Shown here: one piece after another, positions 25,445 through 33,453 of the stretch
How positions within the stretch are numbered: the first letter of the stretch is position 1
How the letters are laid out: every line of letters begins with the position of its first letter
Source: Martinezella lusitana
GTDB lineage: Bacteria; Pseudomonadota; Alphaproteobacteria; Rhizobiales; Rhizobiaceae
NCBI RefSeq assembly: GCF_010668395.1
Contig: NZ_WUEY01000013.1
Coordinates: forward strand, 149,866-213,865
Direction: 5' to 3'
Length of the DNA stretch: 64,000 nucleotides
Made by a program: the position numbers and the translations under genes
Notes under the pieces: generated by a model
Told to the model about the DNA's origin: nothing
What the model saw: only the letters and a program-made list of their open reading frames with translations
The model's database searches: none

Positions 25445-26464
25445 ATGACGAACCTTACCCTCAAACAGTTGCGCTATTTCGAAGCATTGGCGCGGCACGG
25501 CCACTTCGGTCGTGCCGCCGATGTATGCGCTATCTCGCAGCCGGCGCTATCGATGCAAATCAAGGAACTGGAGGAGCAGCTGGGCACGGAGCTCTTCGAA
25601 AGAAGCGCACGCCAGGTCCGCCTGACGAATTTCGGAGAGGCGTTCGCGATCCGCGTCCGCGATATCCTCCGCTCTGTTGACGAGCTCGGCGACCTCGCAC
25701 GCGCATCCCACAATCAACCTGTTGGCCGGTTGCGGATCGGTGTCATTCCCACGGTCGCGCCCTACCTGCTGCCGGGCATCATCGGCAATCTGACCCGCAT
25801 ATATGACGGGCTGGATATCCATGTGCGCGAAACCTTGACGTCGAAACTGGTCGAAGAACTGGAGGAAGGGCGCCTGGATACGGCTATCGTCGCCCTGCCC
25901 ATCTCGGAATCGTCCTTGACGGAAGTGCCGTTGTTTGCCGAAAACTTCGTGCTGGTAAGGCCGAGCGAGGATGAAGGCAAGCCGGTCCCCAACCGGGAGG
26001 CGCTTCGCGAAATGCGATTGCTGCTGTTGGAGGAGGGGCATTGCTTCCGCGATCAGGCGCTTTCTTTCTGCAATATACAGTCGGCGCTTCCGCGCGAGCT
26101 GATGGACGGCAGCTCGCTGTCGACGCTGGTACAGATGGTCAGCGCCGGCATTGGTGTCACCTTGATACCGGAGATGGCTGTGGCGGTGGAAACCCGTTCC
26201 GCCTCGGTGTCGACGGTACGCTTCCAAAGCCCGCAGCCTTCGCGGACGATTGGCATGATCTGGCGCAAGACGAGCCCGCTGGCCAAACAGCTGCAGCAGA
26301 TTTCCGAAGTTGTGCGGGAGGCCGCCGACGCGATGCGCGAACAGCATGATTCGATCTGGCGCACGCAAGATCTGGAGTTCAATGCCCGGCTGCTGCGGCC
26401 CATAAGCGGTCGCACTGGCAGCAGTGTTTCGTTTGGCGCGGGCGATGATCCTGCCTTGGGCTGA
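25445..26464 (+). CDS. oxyR: hydrogen peroxide-sensing LysR regulator OxyR
   Basis: A 339-residue LysR-type regulator. The helix-turn-helix is FGRAADVCAISQPALSMQI. The redox pair is Cys200 and Cys209 in GHCFRDQALSFC, matching the Cys199/Cys208 disulfide switch of E. coli OxyR. It is about 30 residues longer than typical OxyR; the C-terminal tail after residue 300 is not conserved. Divergent from katG, which it very likely controls. Oxidation of the cysteines by peroxide would switch on katG. Confidence 0.95.
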   Translation: MTNLTLKQLRYFEALARHGHFGRAADVCAISQPALSMQIKELEEQLGTELFERSARQVRLTNFGEAFAIRVRDILRSVDELGDLARASHNQPVGRLRIGVIPTVAPYLLPGIIGNLTRIYDGLDIHVRETLTSKLVEELEEGRLDTAIVALPISESSLTEVPLFAENFVLVRPSEDEGKPVPNREALREMRLLLLEEGHCFRDQALSFCNIQSALPRELMDGSSLSTLVQMVSAGIGVTLIPEMAVAVETRSASVSTVRFQSPQPSRTIGMIWRKTSPLAKQLQQISEVVREAADAMREQHDSIWRTQDLEFNARLLRPISGRTGSSVSFGAGDDPALG

Positions 26465-26523
26465 TTGTCACCGGCCGTTCATATTAACGCTGTCCGAAAT
26501 TTTTCCACAGGCGCGAATAATTC

Positions 26524-26559
26524 AAACGATTGAAACTATTTTAATCGTTTAAATAGTTT
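26524..26559. repeat. interleaved inverted repeats (A-B-A'-B')
   Basis: AAACGATT (26524-26531), AAACTATTT (26533-26541), AATCGTTT (26543-26550), AAATAGTTT (26551-26559). The first pairs perfectly with the third and the second with the fourth, an interleaved topology. It could be paired operators or, if transcribed, a pseudoknot or two exclusive hairpins. Confidence 0.7.
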
Positions 26560-26624
26560 AACGCCTTGATTTACAAAGAAACTCTTCCATGTCATGCCAT
26601 TGATGCATGACAATGGAGGTCGTG

Positions 26625-26801
26625 ATGCGAGAGTTTGAAAACGTAAGAGATGAAATTCCTACGTATGTGATTGATCGCCTGGAAAATGAATGGCGCGTGA
26701 TGCAGGATCAGGGCTCCGAGCCGAAGATCGGGTTGCGGACAGATACTCCTGCAAATGATAGGCCCGCAGCATCCGACAGCCTTGGCCCGCTCGAAAAGTA
26801 A
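26625..26801 (+). CDS. small hypothetical protein
   Basis: A 58-residue acidic protein starting MREFENVRDEIPTYVIDRLE, with GGAGG five bases before the ATG. An in-frame ATG at 26607 lacks that spacing. The first half is probably helical, and the C-terminal half (DTPANDRPAASDSLGPLEK) looks disordered. I do not recognise it. The unusual repeats at 26524-26559 lie in its upstream region, so it may be tightly regulated. Confidence 0.55.
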   Translation: MREFENVRDEIPTYVIDRLENEWRVMQDQGSEPKIGLRTDTPANDRPAASDSLGPLEK

Positions 26802-26903
26802 TCACTTTGGCAAACCGGATCGCACCGCCCTCTGAGGCTGTCACGCCTGGGCAATGATGATCACCGGCATTCCTCCCGTTTCCGTCAGCACCGAAGAACG
26901 GAT

Positions 26904-26929
26904 CAGCCCCTGCCTTTAGCCAGGGGCTG
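26904..26929 (+). terminator. terminator-like hairpin
   Basis: Perfect stem CAGCCCCTG / CAGGGGCTG with loop CCTTTAGC, about 100 bases after the small ORF. No T tract follows. The rest of 26802-27086 is the repeat described next. Confidence 0.5.
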
Positions 26930-26967
26930 TCGCTTGTCGTGCGGGCTGGCCGTGCATAAGCTCAGCC

Positions 26968-27069
26968 AGAGCAATTCCAGGAAATGTGGATGGCGGTTTT
27001 CCGTCCGGAATTGCATAAGAATAAAAGGAAAGAGCGTTTTCGCGATTCGAAGAAAAGCGGAAAGGCTCT
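26968..27069. repeat. rhizobial-type intergenic palindromic repeat
   Basis: The stretch begins AGAGCAATTCC, contains GTTTTCCGTCCGGAATTGC, and ends with a second imperfect palindrome AGAGCGTTTTCGC ... GCGGAAAGGCTCT. Outer arms GCAATTCC (26971-26978) and GGAATTGC (27007-27014) are perfect. From memory, this block recurs in many intergenic regions of Rhizobium genomes; copy number cannot be checked here. Confidence 0.55.
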
Positions 27070-27086
27070 ATTGGCTCCGACATTCA

Positions 27087-28268
27087 TCAGGCGTCGAGAT
27101 AGCGCTCGGTCAGCCGCGCCCACATGGCGGCACCGACGGTCAGGCTTTCGTCGGCGAAATCATATCTGGCGCTGTGCAGGACCGCAGAATCGACGCCGTT
27201 ACCGAGGCGCAGGAAGCTGCCGGGCTTGTGTTCCAGAAAATAGGAGAAGTCCTCGCTGCCTGGAATGAGATTGCATATGCCGACCTTGTCGGCGCCAACG
27301 AGTTCTTCTGCCACGATGCGTGCGAATTCGGTTTCCTTGTCCGAATTGACGACGACCGGATAGCCGTGGATGTAGTCGATCTCGACACTGGCGCCATAGC
27401 CTTCCGCGACGGATTGCGCCAGCTTGCGGATTCTTGCCTCGAGGAATTCCCGTATCTTCGGATCGAAGGAGCGCACGCTCAGGGCCATCTTCGCGCTCTC
27501 GGGGATCACGTTCGATGCTTCGCCGGCGTGGATGGTGCCGACCGTCACGACGGCCGTTTGCGTGGGGTCGATACTGCGGGCAACCACCGTCTGCAGGCTG
27601 ACCACGAGATTGCAGGCGACGACGATGGGATCGATGGTCAGATGTGGCCGCGAGGCATGTCCGCCCTTGCCGGTTATGGTGATTTCAACGGTATCGGCCG
27701 CCGCCATCAGCGGCCCTGAGCGCACCAGCCAGGTGCCTTCCGGCGCGCCTGGATGGTTGTGCAGCCCGAAAATCGCGTCGAAGGGGAAGCGCTCGAATAG
27801 GCCATCCTTGATCATCGCCTGCGCACCGCTGACGACGCCCGCCTCTTCGGCCGGCTGGAAGATCAGGTTCACTGTGCCGTTGAAGCGGCGCGTGCGGGCA
27901 AGATATTCGGCGGCCCCGAGCAACATGGTCGTGTGGCCGTCGTGACCGCAGGCATGCATCTTGCCGGGCACCTTGCTGGCATAGGGACGGCCGGTCTGCT
28001 CGACGATCGGCAGGGCGTCCATGTCGGCGCGGATCGCGATGCTCTTCTTGCCGGCCCCGACCGTCAGTCGGGCGACGACGCCGTGGCCGCCGACATTGCG
28101 GGTAACTTCATAGCCCCAGGCTTCCAGCTTCTCGGCGACGAAACGCGCGGTTTCCGCCTCCTCGAAGGAAAGTTCGGGATTGGCGTGCAGGTGCTGGCGG
28201 ATGCCGGTCAGTTCCGCCTTCATCGGCTCGAAGTCCGACAGGCGGGCGAAATCGTTGTCGAGGGTCAT
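27087..28268 (-). CDS. M20 family amidohydrolase (hippurate hydrolase-like)
   Basis: A 393-residue metallo-amidohydrolase of the M20D branch (hippurate hydrolase, N-acyl-amino-acid hydrolases, IAA-amino acid hydrolases). The metal site is seen in KMHACGHDGHTTMLLG, FQPAEEAG and IFGLHNHPG, and a late histidine near SGR/RYD is replaced in the usual position by LHSARYDF. The dimerisation lid domain is present. No signal peptide, so cytosolic. It is the last gene of an operon with an amino-acid-type ABC importer. The likely job is to hydrolyse the imported N-acylated or amidated amino acid, releasing a free amino acid. Confidence 0.9.
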   Translation of the reverse strand: MTLDNDFARLSDFEPMKAELTGIRQHLHANPELSFEEAETARFVAEKLEAWGYEVTRNVGGHGVVARLTVGAGKKSIAIRADMDALPIVEQTGRPYASKVPGKMHACGHDGHTTMLLGAAEYLARTRRFNGTVNLIFQPAEEAGVVSGAQAMIKDGLFERFPFDAIFGLHNHPGAPEGTWLVRSGPLMAAADTVEITITGKGGHASRPHLTIDPIVVACNLVVSLQTVVARSIDPTQTAVVTVGTIHAGEASNVIPESAKMALSVRSFDPKIREFLEARIRKLAQSVAEGYGASVEIDYIHGYPVVVNSDKETEFARIVAEELVGADKVGICNLIPGSEDFSYFLEHKPGSFLRLGNGVDSAVLHSARYDFADESLTVGAAMWARLTERYLDA

Positions 28269-28343
28269 GACTGTTCCAATGGTTCGCTTGAGCCGCCATC
28301 CGCCATAAAGCGTGCAGGCCTCACTGATGATGGGGCTGCCGCG

Positions 28344-29135
28344 CTAGATGAAGCGCGACAGGAAGCTTCTGGTGCGGGGGTGCTGCGGATTGCCGATCAC
28401 ATCCTCCGGCTTGCCCTGCTCGACGATCTTGCCGCCGTCCATGAAGACGACACGGTCGGCCGCCTCGCGGGCAAAGCCGATCTCGTGGGTGACGACGATC
28501 ATCGTCAGGCCCTGGCTGGCGAGGTCGCGCATGGTGGCGAGCACTTCGCCGACCAGCTCGGGGTCGAGCGCCGAGGTCGGCTCGTCGAACAGCATCAGCT
28601 TCGGCTTGATCGCCAGTGCTCTGGCAATCGCCACACGCTGCTGTTGGCCGCCGGAGAGCTGCCGCGGATAGTTGTCGGCCTTGGCCGAAAGCCCGACGCG
28701 GTCGAGCAGTGCACGCGCATTTTCCGTCGCCTGCCTCCTGCTTTCGCCATGGATGCCGATCGGCGCCTCGATGACGTTCTGCAGCGCCGTCATATGCGGA
28801 TAGAGATTGAACTGCTGGAAGACCATGCCGATCTTGCGCCGCTGCAGCGCGATCGCATGATTGGACAGTTTCACCAGTCGGCCCTTGTTCAGCCGGTAGC
28901 CGATCTGCTCTCCATCCACCTCGATCGATCCGCGGTTGATCGATTCCAGATGATTGATGCAGCGCAGGAAGGTCGATTTGCCGGAACCGGATGGCCCGAG
29001 GATGACGACGACTTCGCCCGGCGCCACATCGAGGTCGATGCCCTTCAGCACTTCGAGATTTTCGAAGGATTTGTGGACATTGCGCGCATGCACCAATGGC
29101 GGCATGTTGGCGTTGGTTTTCAGTGGGGCGTTCAT
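28344..29135 (-). CDS. polar amino acid ABC transporter ATP-binding protein
   Basis: A 263-residue ATPase. Walker A GPSGSGKST (residues about 46-54), ABC signature LSGGQQQRVAIARAL, Walker B LMLFDEPTSALDPE and the switch histidine VVTHEIGFA are all present; the D-loop and lengths match the GlnQ/HisP subfamily. Its ATG overlaps the stop of the permease gene (ATGA, 29132-29135). It energises import by the neighbouring permease and binding protein. Confidence 0.95.
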   Translation of the reverse strand: MNAPLKTNANMPPLVHARNVHKSFENLEVLKGIDLDVAPGEVVVILGPSGSGKSTFLRCINHLESINRGSIEVDGEQIGYRLNKGRLVKLSNHAIALQRRKIGMVFQQFNLYPHMTALQNVIEAPIGIHGESRRQATENARALLDRVGLSAKADNYPRQLSGGQQQRVAIARALAIKPKLMLFDEPTSALDPELVGEVLATMRDLASQGLTMIVVTHEIGFAREAADRVVFMDGGKIVEQGKPEDVIGNPQHPRTRSFLSRFI

Positions 29136-30085
29136 TGGCCCGCCTCCTGTGCCGGCACGAGCGCCGGCGTAGTGTCCTTTGCGGCCTTCGTCGTGCCGGA
29201 ACGGCGGTCGGCGCGGCTATAGTGGCGCTCGATGTAGCTCTGGCCGATATTCAGCACCGACGTAATCAGCAAATACCAGATGACGGCCACGAGCAGCATC
29301 GGGATGACTTCGAAGGTGCGGTTGTAGATCGACTGCACGGAGTAGAGCAGGTCGGCCATGGCGATGACGCTGACGAGCGAGGTCGCCTTGATCATGCTGA
29401 TGAGCTGGTTGCCCGTCGGCGGCACGATGGAGCGCATGGCCTGCGGAATGATGACGCGGCGCAGCGCGCGAATGCGCGTCATGCCGAAGGCTTCCGCCGT
29501 TTCGAACTGACCCTTGTCGACCGAGAGCAGGCCGCCGCGAATGATCTCGGCCATGTAGGCGGCTTCGTTGAGCGCCAGGCCCGCGATCGCAGCCGTCATC
29601 GGGCTGATGACCGAATTCGTGTCCCAGCTGACGAAGGTCGGCCCGAAGGGAATACCGATCGACAGCGTCGGGAAGAGCGTCGAGAGATTGTACCAGAAGA
29701 TCAGCTGCACGAGCAGCGGCGTGCCACGGAAGAACCAGATGTAGAGCGAGGCAAGGGTGCTTGCCAGCGTATCCTTCGACAGACGGGCGACCGCCAAAAG
29801 CAGGCCGAGCACGATGCCGAAGGCCATGGCGACGACCGTCAGGCCAAGCGAGACATAGAGGCCGTCGATAACGACGGGATCGAAGAAATACTGGGCGACG
29901 ACATGCCAGCCGAAGTTCTCATTGTGAGCGACCGACCAGGCGAAATAGGCTGCGATCAACAGCGTTACGGCCCAGGCCGCGACACGGCCTGCCGGGAATG
30001 GCGTATGGGCATTCGCCACATCGCGCTGTGCGGCGTTTGCACCGCCGCCTGGCGGCGGTGCATTCTCCTTGTTCGCGTCCGTCAT
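29132..30085 (-). CDS. polar amino acid ABC transporter permease
   Basis: A 317-residue inner-membrane protein with an unusually long, hydrophilic N-terminal tail (about 35 residues), then a transmembrane helix, then the HisM/GlnP-type core with TLYVSLGLTVVAM-like start, FFRGTPLLVQLIFWYNL and the EAA loop EAFGMTRIRALRRVIIPQA. A C-terminal extension of about 30 residues follows the last helix. Only one permease is present, so a homodimer is expected. Both ends overlap its neighbours by ATGA, showing tight coupling. Confidence 0.93.
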   Translation of the reverse strand: MTDANKENAPPPGGGANAAQRDVANAHTPFPAGRVAAWAVTLLIAAYFAWSVAHNENFGWHVVAQYFFDPVVIDGLYVSLGLTVVAMAFGIVLGLLLAVARLSKDTLASTLASLYIWFFRGTPLLVQLIFWYNLSTLFPTLSIGIPFGPTFVSWDTNSVISPMTAAIAGLALNEAAYMAEIIRGGLLSVDKGQFETAEAFGMTRIRALRRVIIPQAMRSIVPPTGNQLISMIKATSLVSVIAMADLLYSVQSIYNRTFEVIPMLLVAVIWYLLITSVLNIGQSYIERHYSRADRRSGTTKAAKDTTPALVPAQEAGQ

Positions 30086-30975
30086 TTGTTCGCCTGCGTA
30101 GCCAGGTTGATGCCCGGCTCCTTGATCATGTTGTTCTCAAGCCCCCATTTCTTCATGATGGCGGCATAGGTGCCGTTATCGACCAGTTCCTTGATGGCGT
30201 CACGCAAGATGGGGCTGAGCGGCGAATTCTTCGGCAATACGGCGCCCTGGAACAGATCATCGAAGCCGTTCTTCTGACCGACGCCTGCAAGTTCCAGCTG
30301 GCCGTTCGCCTGGGATACGAAATAGGTCAGCGGCGCCTGTGACGAGAAGAACGCGTCCGAACGCTTGGAGCGGACGGAGAGGATCGATGTCGGCTGGTCG
30401 GTGAAGGACTGGACCTGCAGTGCCGGCTTGCCGTCCTTCGTGCATTTTTCCGCCTGGGCCTTGATGACTTTTTCGGCTGATCCGCCCGCCATGACGGCGA
30501 TGCGGTGACCGCATGCGCTATCAAGCGTGGTAATGCCCTTCGGATTGCCCTTTTCGACAGCGAAGACGACGAATTCCTGCACATAGTCGACGAAGTCATT
30601 GGCATCCTCGCGCGATGCGAAGTCGCCAACCGGACCCTCGGCGTATTGGAAGCGGCCCGAATTGATGCCGCTGAGCAGCGCCGGCAATCCACCGACTGTC
30701 GCATGGGTGATCTCGACGCCGAGGATCTGCCCGATTGCCTTGGTCAATTCCGCGCTCGCCCCGGTGACGTCGGAGGCGCCGTTGACGATCTCATAGGGCG
30801 GAAAGGAGCCGCTGTTGACGGATACCATCTTGCCTGACGTACGGATGCTTTCCGGCAACTTGGCGCGCAGCTGCTCATTGACCGAAAGTTTCGGCAGGCC
30901 GGCGTCCTCAGCAAAGGCCGAGCCTGAAATCATCAGGCTTGCAGCAACGATATAAGTTAGTTTTTTCAACGACAT
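30082..30975 (-). CDS. periplasmic amino acid-type binding protein of ABC transporter
   Basis: A 297-residue family 3 solute-binding protein. The ATG at 30975 is preferred because GGGGA is 7 bases upstream; the ATG at 30981 is too close. Residues 1-23 form a signal peptide (MSLKKLTYIVAASLMISGSAFA). The binding-domain markers SGSFPPYEIVNGASDVTGASAEL and the second domain with GHRIAVMAGGSAEK are present, with a cysteine pair (DSACGHR, EKCTKDG) likely disulfide-bonded. Related proteins bind amino acids or opines; the ligand here is unknown and may be an N-acyl amino acid, given the M20 hydrolase in the operon. Confidence 0.9.
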   Translation of the reverse strand: MSLKKLTYIVAASLMISGSAFAEDAGLPKLSVNEQLRAKLPESIRTSGKMVSVNSGSFPPYEIVNGASDVTGASAELTKAIGQILGVEITHATVGGLPALLSGINSGRFQYAEGPVGDFASREDANDFVDYVQEFVVFAVEKGNPKGITTLDSACGHRIAVMAGGSAEKVIKAQAEKCTKDGKPALQVQSFTDQPTSILSVRSKRSDAFFSSQAPLTYFVSQANGQLELAGVGQKNGFDDLFQGAVLPKNSPLSPILRDAIKELVDNGTYAAIMKKWGLENNMIKEPGINLATQANK

Positions 30976-31019
30976 GCTCATTCCCCTTTTGCTTTGCGTC
31001 CTTGAATTTCGGTTGATGC

Positions 31020-31997
31020 TCAGAGTGTGTTCGTCCGGCTGCCGTCGACGTCGAAGGGAAAGAGTTCTTCCGGCGTCATCAAGCGCGGCAAAATGCCCTG
31101 CACATGCAGTTCCCCGGCGAAATCGGCGATCATCTTGCGATTGGTGGCAAAGCCGCTCGCATCCCAGCCCTCGGGCAGTTCGGCGGCCGATTTCAGCAGC
31201 TCGTCGAGCATGAAGGGCGTCGTGTCGGCATATTTGCGCCGCTTGTTCAGCCAGACGCGCTGCGATTCATCGAGCAAGGCATTCAGCTCCGCCATGACCC
31301 AGGGATGCTCGGCGACGAATTCCGCCTTGAAGCCGATGAGATGCATACCCGGTACATAGCCCACATCGGCAAAGTAGCGATGCTCGGCGGCGCGGAAATC
31401 CGGCAGCAGCTGGCGGAAGCCGGAATTGCCGGCGAAATAGCCGTCCGGCATGAAGGGCGTAAAGATCGCGTCGAGCTGGCCTTCCTTCAGAAGATTCACC
31501 ATCGGCCTTTCGCCCGGTGCAGCCTCGATGCGGCCGGGCCGACCGAACCCGTCGAGGCGGTCGGCGATCGGATGCGCTTCGGTGAGGCGACCGGCATACC
31601 ACATGGCGTCCTCGACGCCGACGCCTTCGCGCCGGAGGGCCGCGCGTGTCCAGGTATTGCCGGAATCGCGCCAGCCGGTAACGCCGATGCGCTTGCCGGC
31701 CAGCTGCGCAAAGCTCGTGATCGGGCTGTCCTTGGCGGTGACGACGCATCGATGGCGAAAGCCGCGCATGATGAAGTTCGGGATGCCGACCACGCTTTCA
31801 TCGCCATCGATGCGCATCTGCGTATAGCGGCTGAACGAGGTTTCGGCGGCGTCGTAGGCGTCGCTCTTGCCGACATGGGAAATCAGCGTGCCGACCCGGT
31901 CCACCCTGATGTCGAGTTTCGGGGAGGAGACATCGCCCAGGACCAATGGCGTGATGTAGTCCCAATCGCGAAGGGCAAGGCGAAGAGTAAGGGGCAT
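31020..31997 (-). CDS. 4,5-dihydroxyphthalate decarboxylase-like protein (type II periplasmic-binding fold, no signal peptide)
   Basis: A 325-residue protein starting at ATG 31997 (a GTG at 32006 is the alternative). LRLALRDWDYITPLVLGD and DAAETSFSRYTQMR resemble the opening of 4,5-dihydroxyphthalate decarboxylase, a cytosolic enzyme with a periplasmic-binding-protein fold. KRIGVTGWRDSGNTWTRAALR and LLKEGQLDAIFTPFMP continue the fold. No signal peptide, so it is not a normal transport binding protein. It heads an operon with an ABC importer and an M20 amidohydrolase and is divergent from a MocR regulator. It may decarboxylate, cleave or sense the imported compound; the exact reaction is not known. 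Confidence 0.7.
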   Translation of the reverse strand: MPLTLRLALRDWDYITPLVLGDVSSPKLDIRVDRVGTLISHVGKSDAYDAAETSFSRYTQMRIDGDESVVGIPNFIMRGFRHRCVVTAKDSPITSFAQLAGKRIGVTGWRDSGNTWTRAALRREGVGVEDAMWYAGRLTEAHPIADRLDGFGRPGRIEAAPGERPMVNLLKEGQLDAIFTPFMPDGYFAGNSGFRQLLPDFRAAEHRYFADVGYVPGMHLIGFKAEFVAEHPWVMAELNALLDESQRVWLNKRRKYADTTPFMLDELLKSAAELPEGWDASGFATNRKMIADFAGELHVQGILPRLMTPEELFPFDVDGSRTNTL

Positions 31998-32025
31998 GAA
32001 ATTCACTCGCGGGATAACTTGTTTT

Positions 32026-32082
32026 TCAAATGATTAAATGTTCAAAATGGCTCGATCAAATGTTATTACGTTATTGAACATT
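32026..32082. promoter_or_regulatory. MocR-type operator region (phased direct repeats and inverted repeat)
   Basis: Three copies of a TCAAATG-like element: TCAAATG at 32026, TTCAAAATG at 32041 and TCAAATG at 32056, spaced 15 bp. Overlapping is the inverted repeat AATGTTCAA (32037-32045) / TTGAACATT (32074-32082). Direct plus inverted repeats are typical of MocR/GntR sites in divergent promoters. Confidence 0.6.
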
Positions 32083-32097
32083 AAAATTGGCGCATAA

Positions 32098-33426
32098 ATG
32101 AGCGAAACTCGGGACGCGAACTGGTTTGCCGAAAAATTGAACGATCGGTCGATCCGAGGCATCGCATTGGAGACGAGCGCGCTCATTCGGGCCGGCGCCC
32201 TGCCGGTCGGCACCAAATTGCCGCCCATCCGCGATCTCGCTTTTGCGCTCGGTATCAGCCCTGCAACCCTCTCGGAAGCCTGGAGCGAACTCAGGCGCCA
32301 GAAGATCATCAGCGGCCGGGGTCGCAACGGCACCTGGGTCAGCGGCGATCGCTTCATCAGCCAGCCGGCGCGGCTTGCAAGCGCCGGCCACTATGGCGAT
32401 CATGTCCTTGATCTGACGTCAGCCGGGCCGGATGTTCGGCTGCTTCCGAAGTTGGAGACGGCGATGGCGCATGGCGCATCGGCGGAGAACCTGAACAGCT
32501 ATGAGCGCAGCCGTATCCTGCCGGAGCTGGAGACGGCGGTCAGGAAGACCTGGCCTTACGAGCCGGAGGCGTTCCTCGCGACCAATGGCGGCTACAATGC
32601 CGTCTATACCCTGGTCAACGCCCTCGTGATGCCCGGCGCCGCCGTCGCGATCGAGGATCCGACCGGCATGCGGCTTCTGGATATCCTCGAGGATCGCGGC
32701 GCTCGTATCATTCCGGTCAAATGCGATGAGGAAGGGCCGCTGCCGTCTTCGCTGGAAGAGGCACTGAGATACCGCCCGGTCGCCTTTATTTTCCAGCCGC
32801 GGTTGCATTCCGTCACCGGTCAGAGCGTGAGTGCGGCCCGCATGGCGCGCATCGCGGAAATCCTGCGGGACAGGGATACGCTGATCGTGGAGGATGACGG
32901 TGTTGGCGATATCTCGACGGCGCCGCGGCATTCGCTGGGCCGGATCTACCCCGATCGAGTCATCCATATTCTCTCCTATTCGAAGACGCATGGGCCGGAT
33001 CTGCGTCTGGCGGTGTTGTCGAGCTCCCGCGCCATAGTTGATCAAATCCAGTCCTACCGCAGTTTCAGCTCCGGCTGGACCAGTCGTATTCTGCAGTCCG
33101 CGGTCGCCTGGCTGCTGCGGGATCCCACGACCGAGGCCTGCCTGGATCACGCTCGCAGCATCTATCGGGAGCGCCGCGCCGGCCTGATCGACGCGCTCGC
33201 AGAGCGCGGAGTCCCCGCGCAGCATGGCGGCGGCTTATGCGCGTGGATACCGATTTCGTCGGAACCGTTCGCGATGGTGACGCTTGCAGCACGCGGCATA
33301 GCGGTCAGCCCCGGGGCTAAATTTTCCATTCTGCCGAGCAGCCACCTGCGCGTCGTGACGGCGACGCTTTCCGAACGGCTTGAGGAAGTCGCGGACGCCA
33401 TCGCCTTGGCTGCCGTGCATACCTGA
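32098..33426 (+). CDS. MocR/GntR-type PLP-dependent transcriptional regulator
   Basis: A 442-residue fusion of an N-terminal winged helix (KLPPIRDLAFALGISPATLSEA, about residues 40-62) with a fold-type I aminotransferase domain. The PLP lysine is in HILSYSKTHGPDLRLA (around residue 298), and VEDDGVGDIS supplies the cofactor-ring aspartate. Such proteins use PLP and an amino-group ligand to switch DNA binding; they do not usually transaminate. It is divergent from the ABC/M20 operon, with repeats at 32026-32082 between them, so the operon is almost certainly its target. The effector may be the amino acid released by the M20 enzyme. Confidence 0.93.
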   Translation: MSETRDANWFAEKLNDRSIRGIALETSALIRAGALPVGTKLPPIRDLAFALGISPATLSEAWSELRRQKIISGRGRNGTWVSGDRFISQPARLASAGHYGDHVLDLTSAGPDVRLLPKLETAMAHGASAENLNSYERSRILPELETAVRKTWPYEPEAFLATNGGYNAVYTLVNALVMPGAAVAIEDPTGMRLLDILEDRGARIIPVKCDEEGPLPSSLEEALRYRPVAFIFQPRLHSVTGQSVSAARMARIAEILRDRDTLIVEDDGVGDISTAPRHSLGRIYPDRVIHILSYSKTHGPDLRLAVLSSSRAIVDQIQSYRSFSSGWTSRILQSAVAWLLRDPTTEACLDHARSIYRERRAGLIDALAERGVPAQHGGGLCAWIPISSEPFAMVTLAARGIAVSPGAKFSILPSSHLRVVTATLSERLEEVADAIALAAVHT

Positions 33427-33453
33427 TCGACGGGCATGCCTGATCTTTGAGGG

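Noticed and set aside
27933..29222. 429-codon plus-strand ORF across the M20 and ABC ATPase genes
   Set aside because: Runs antisense over two genes with intact signature motifs.
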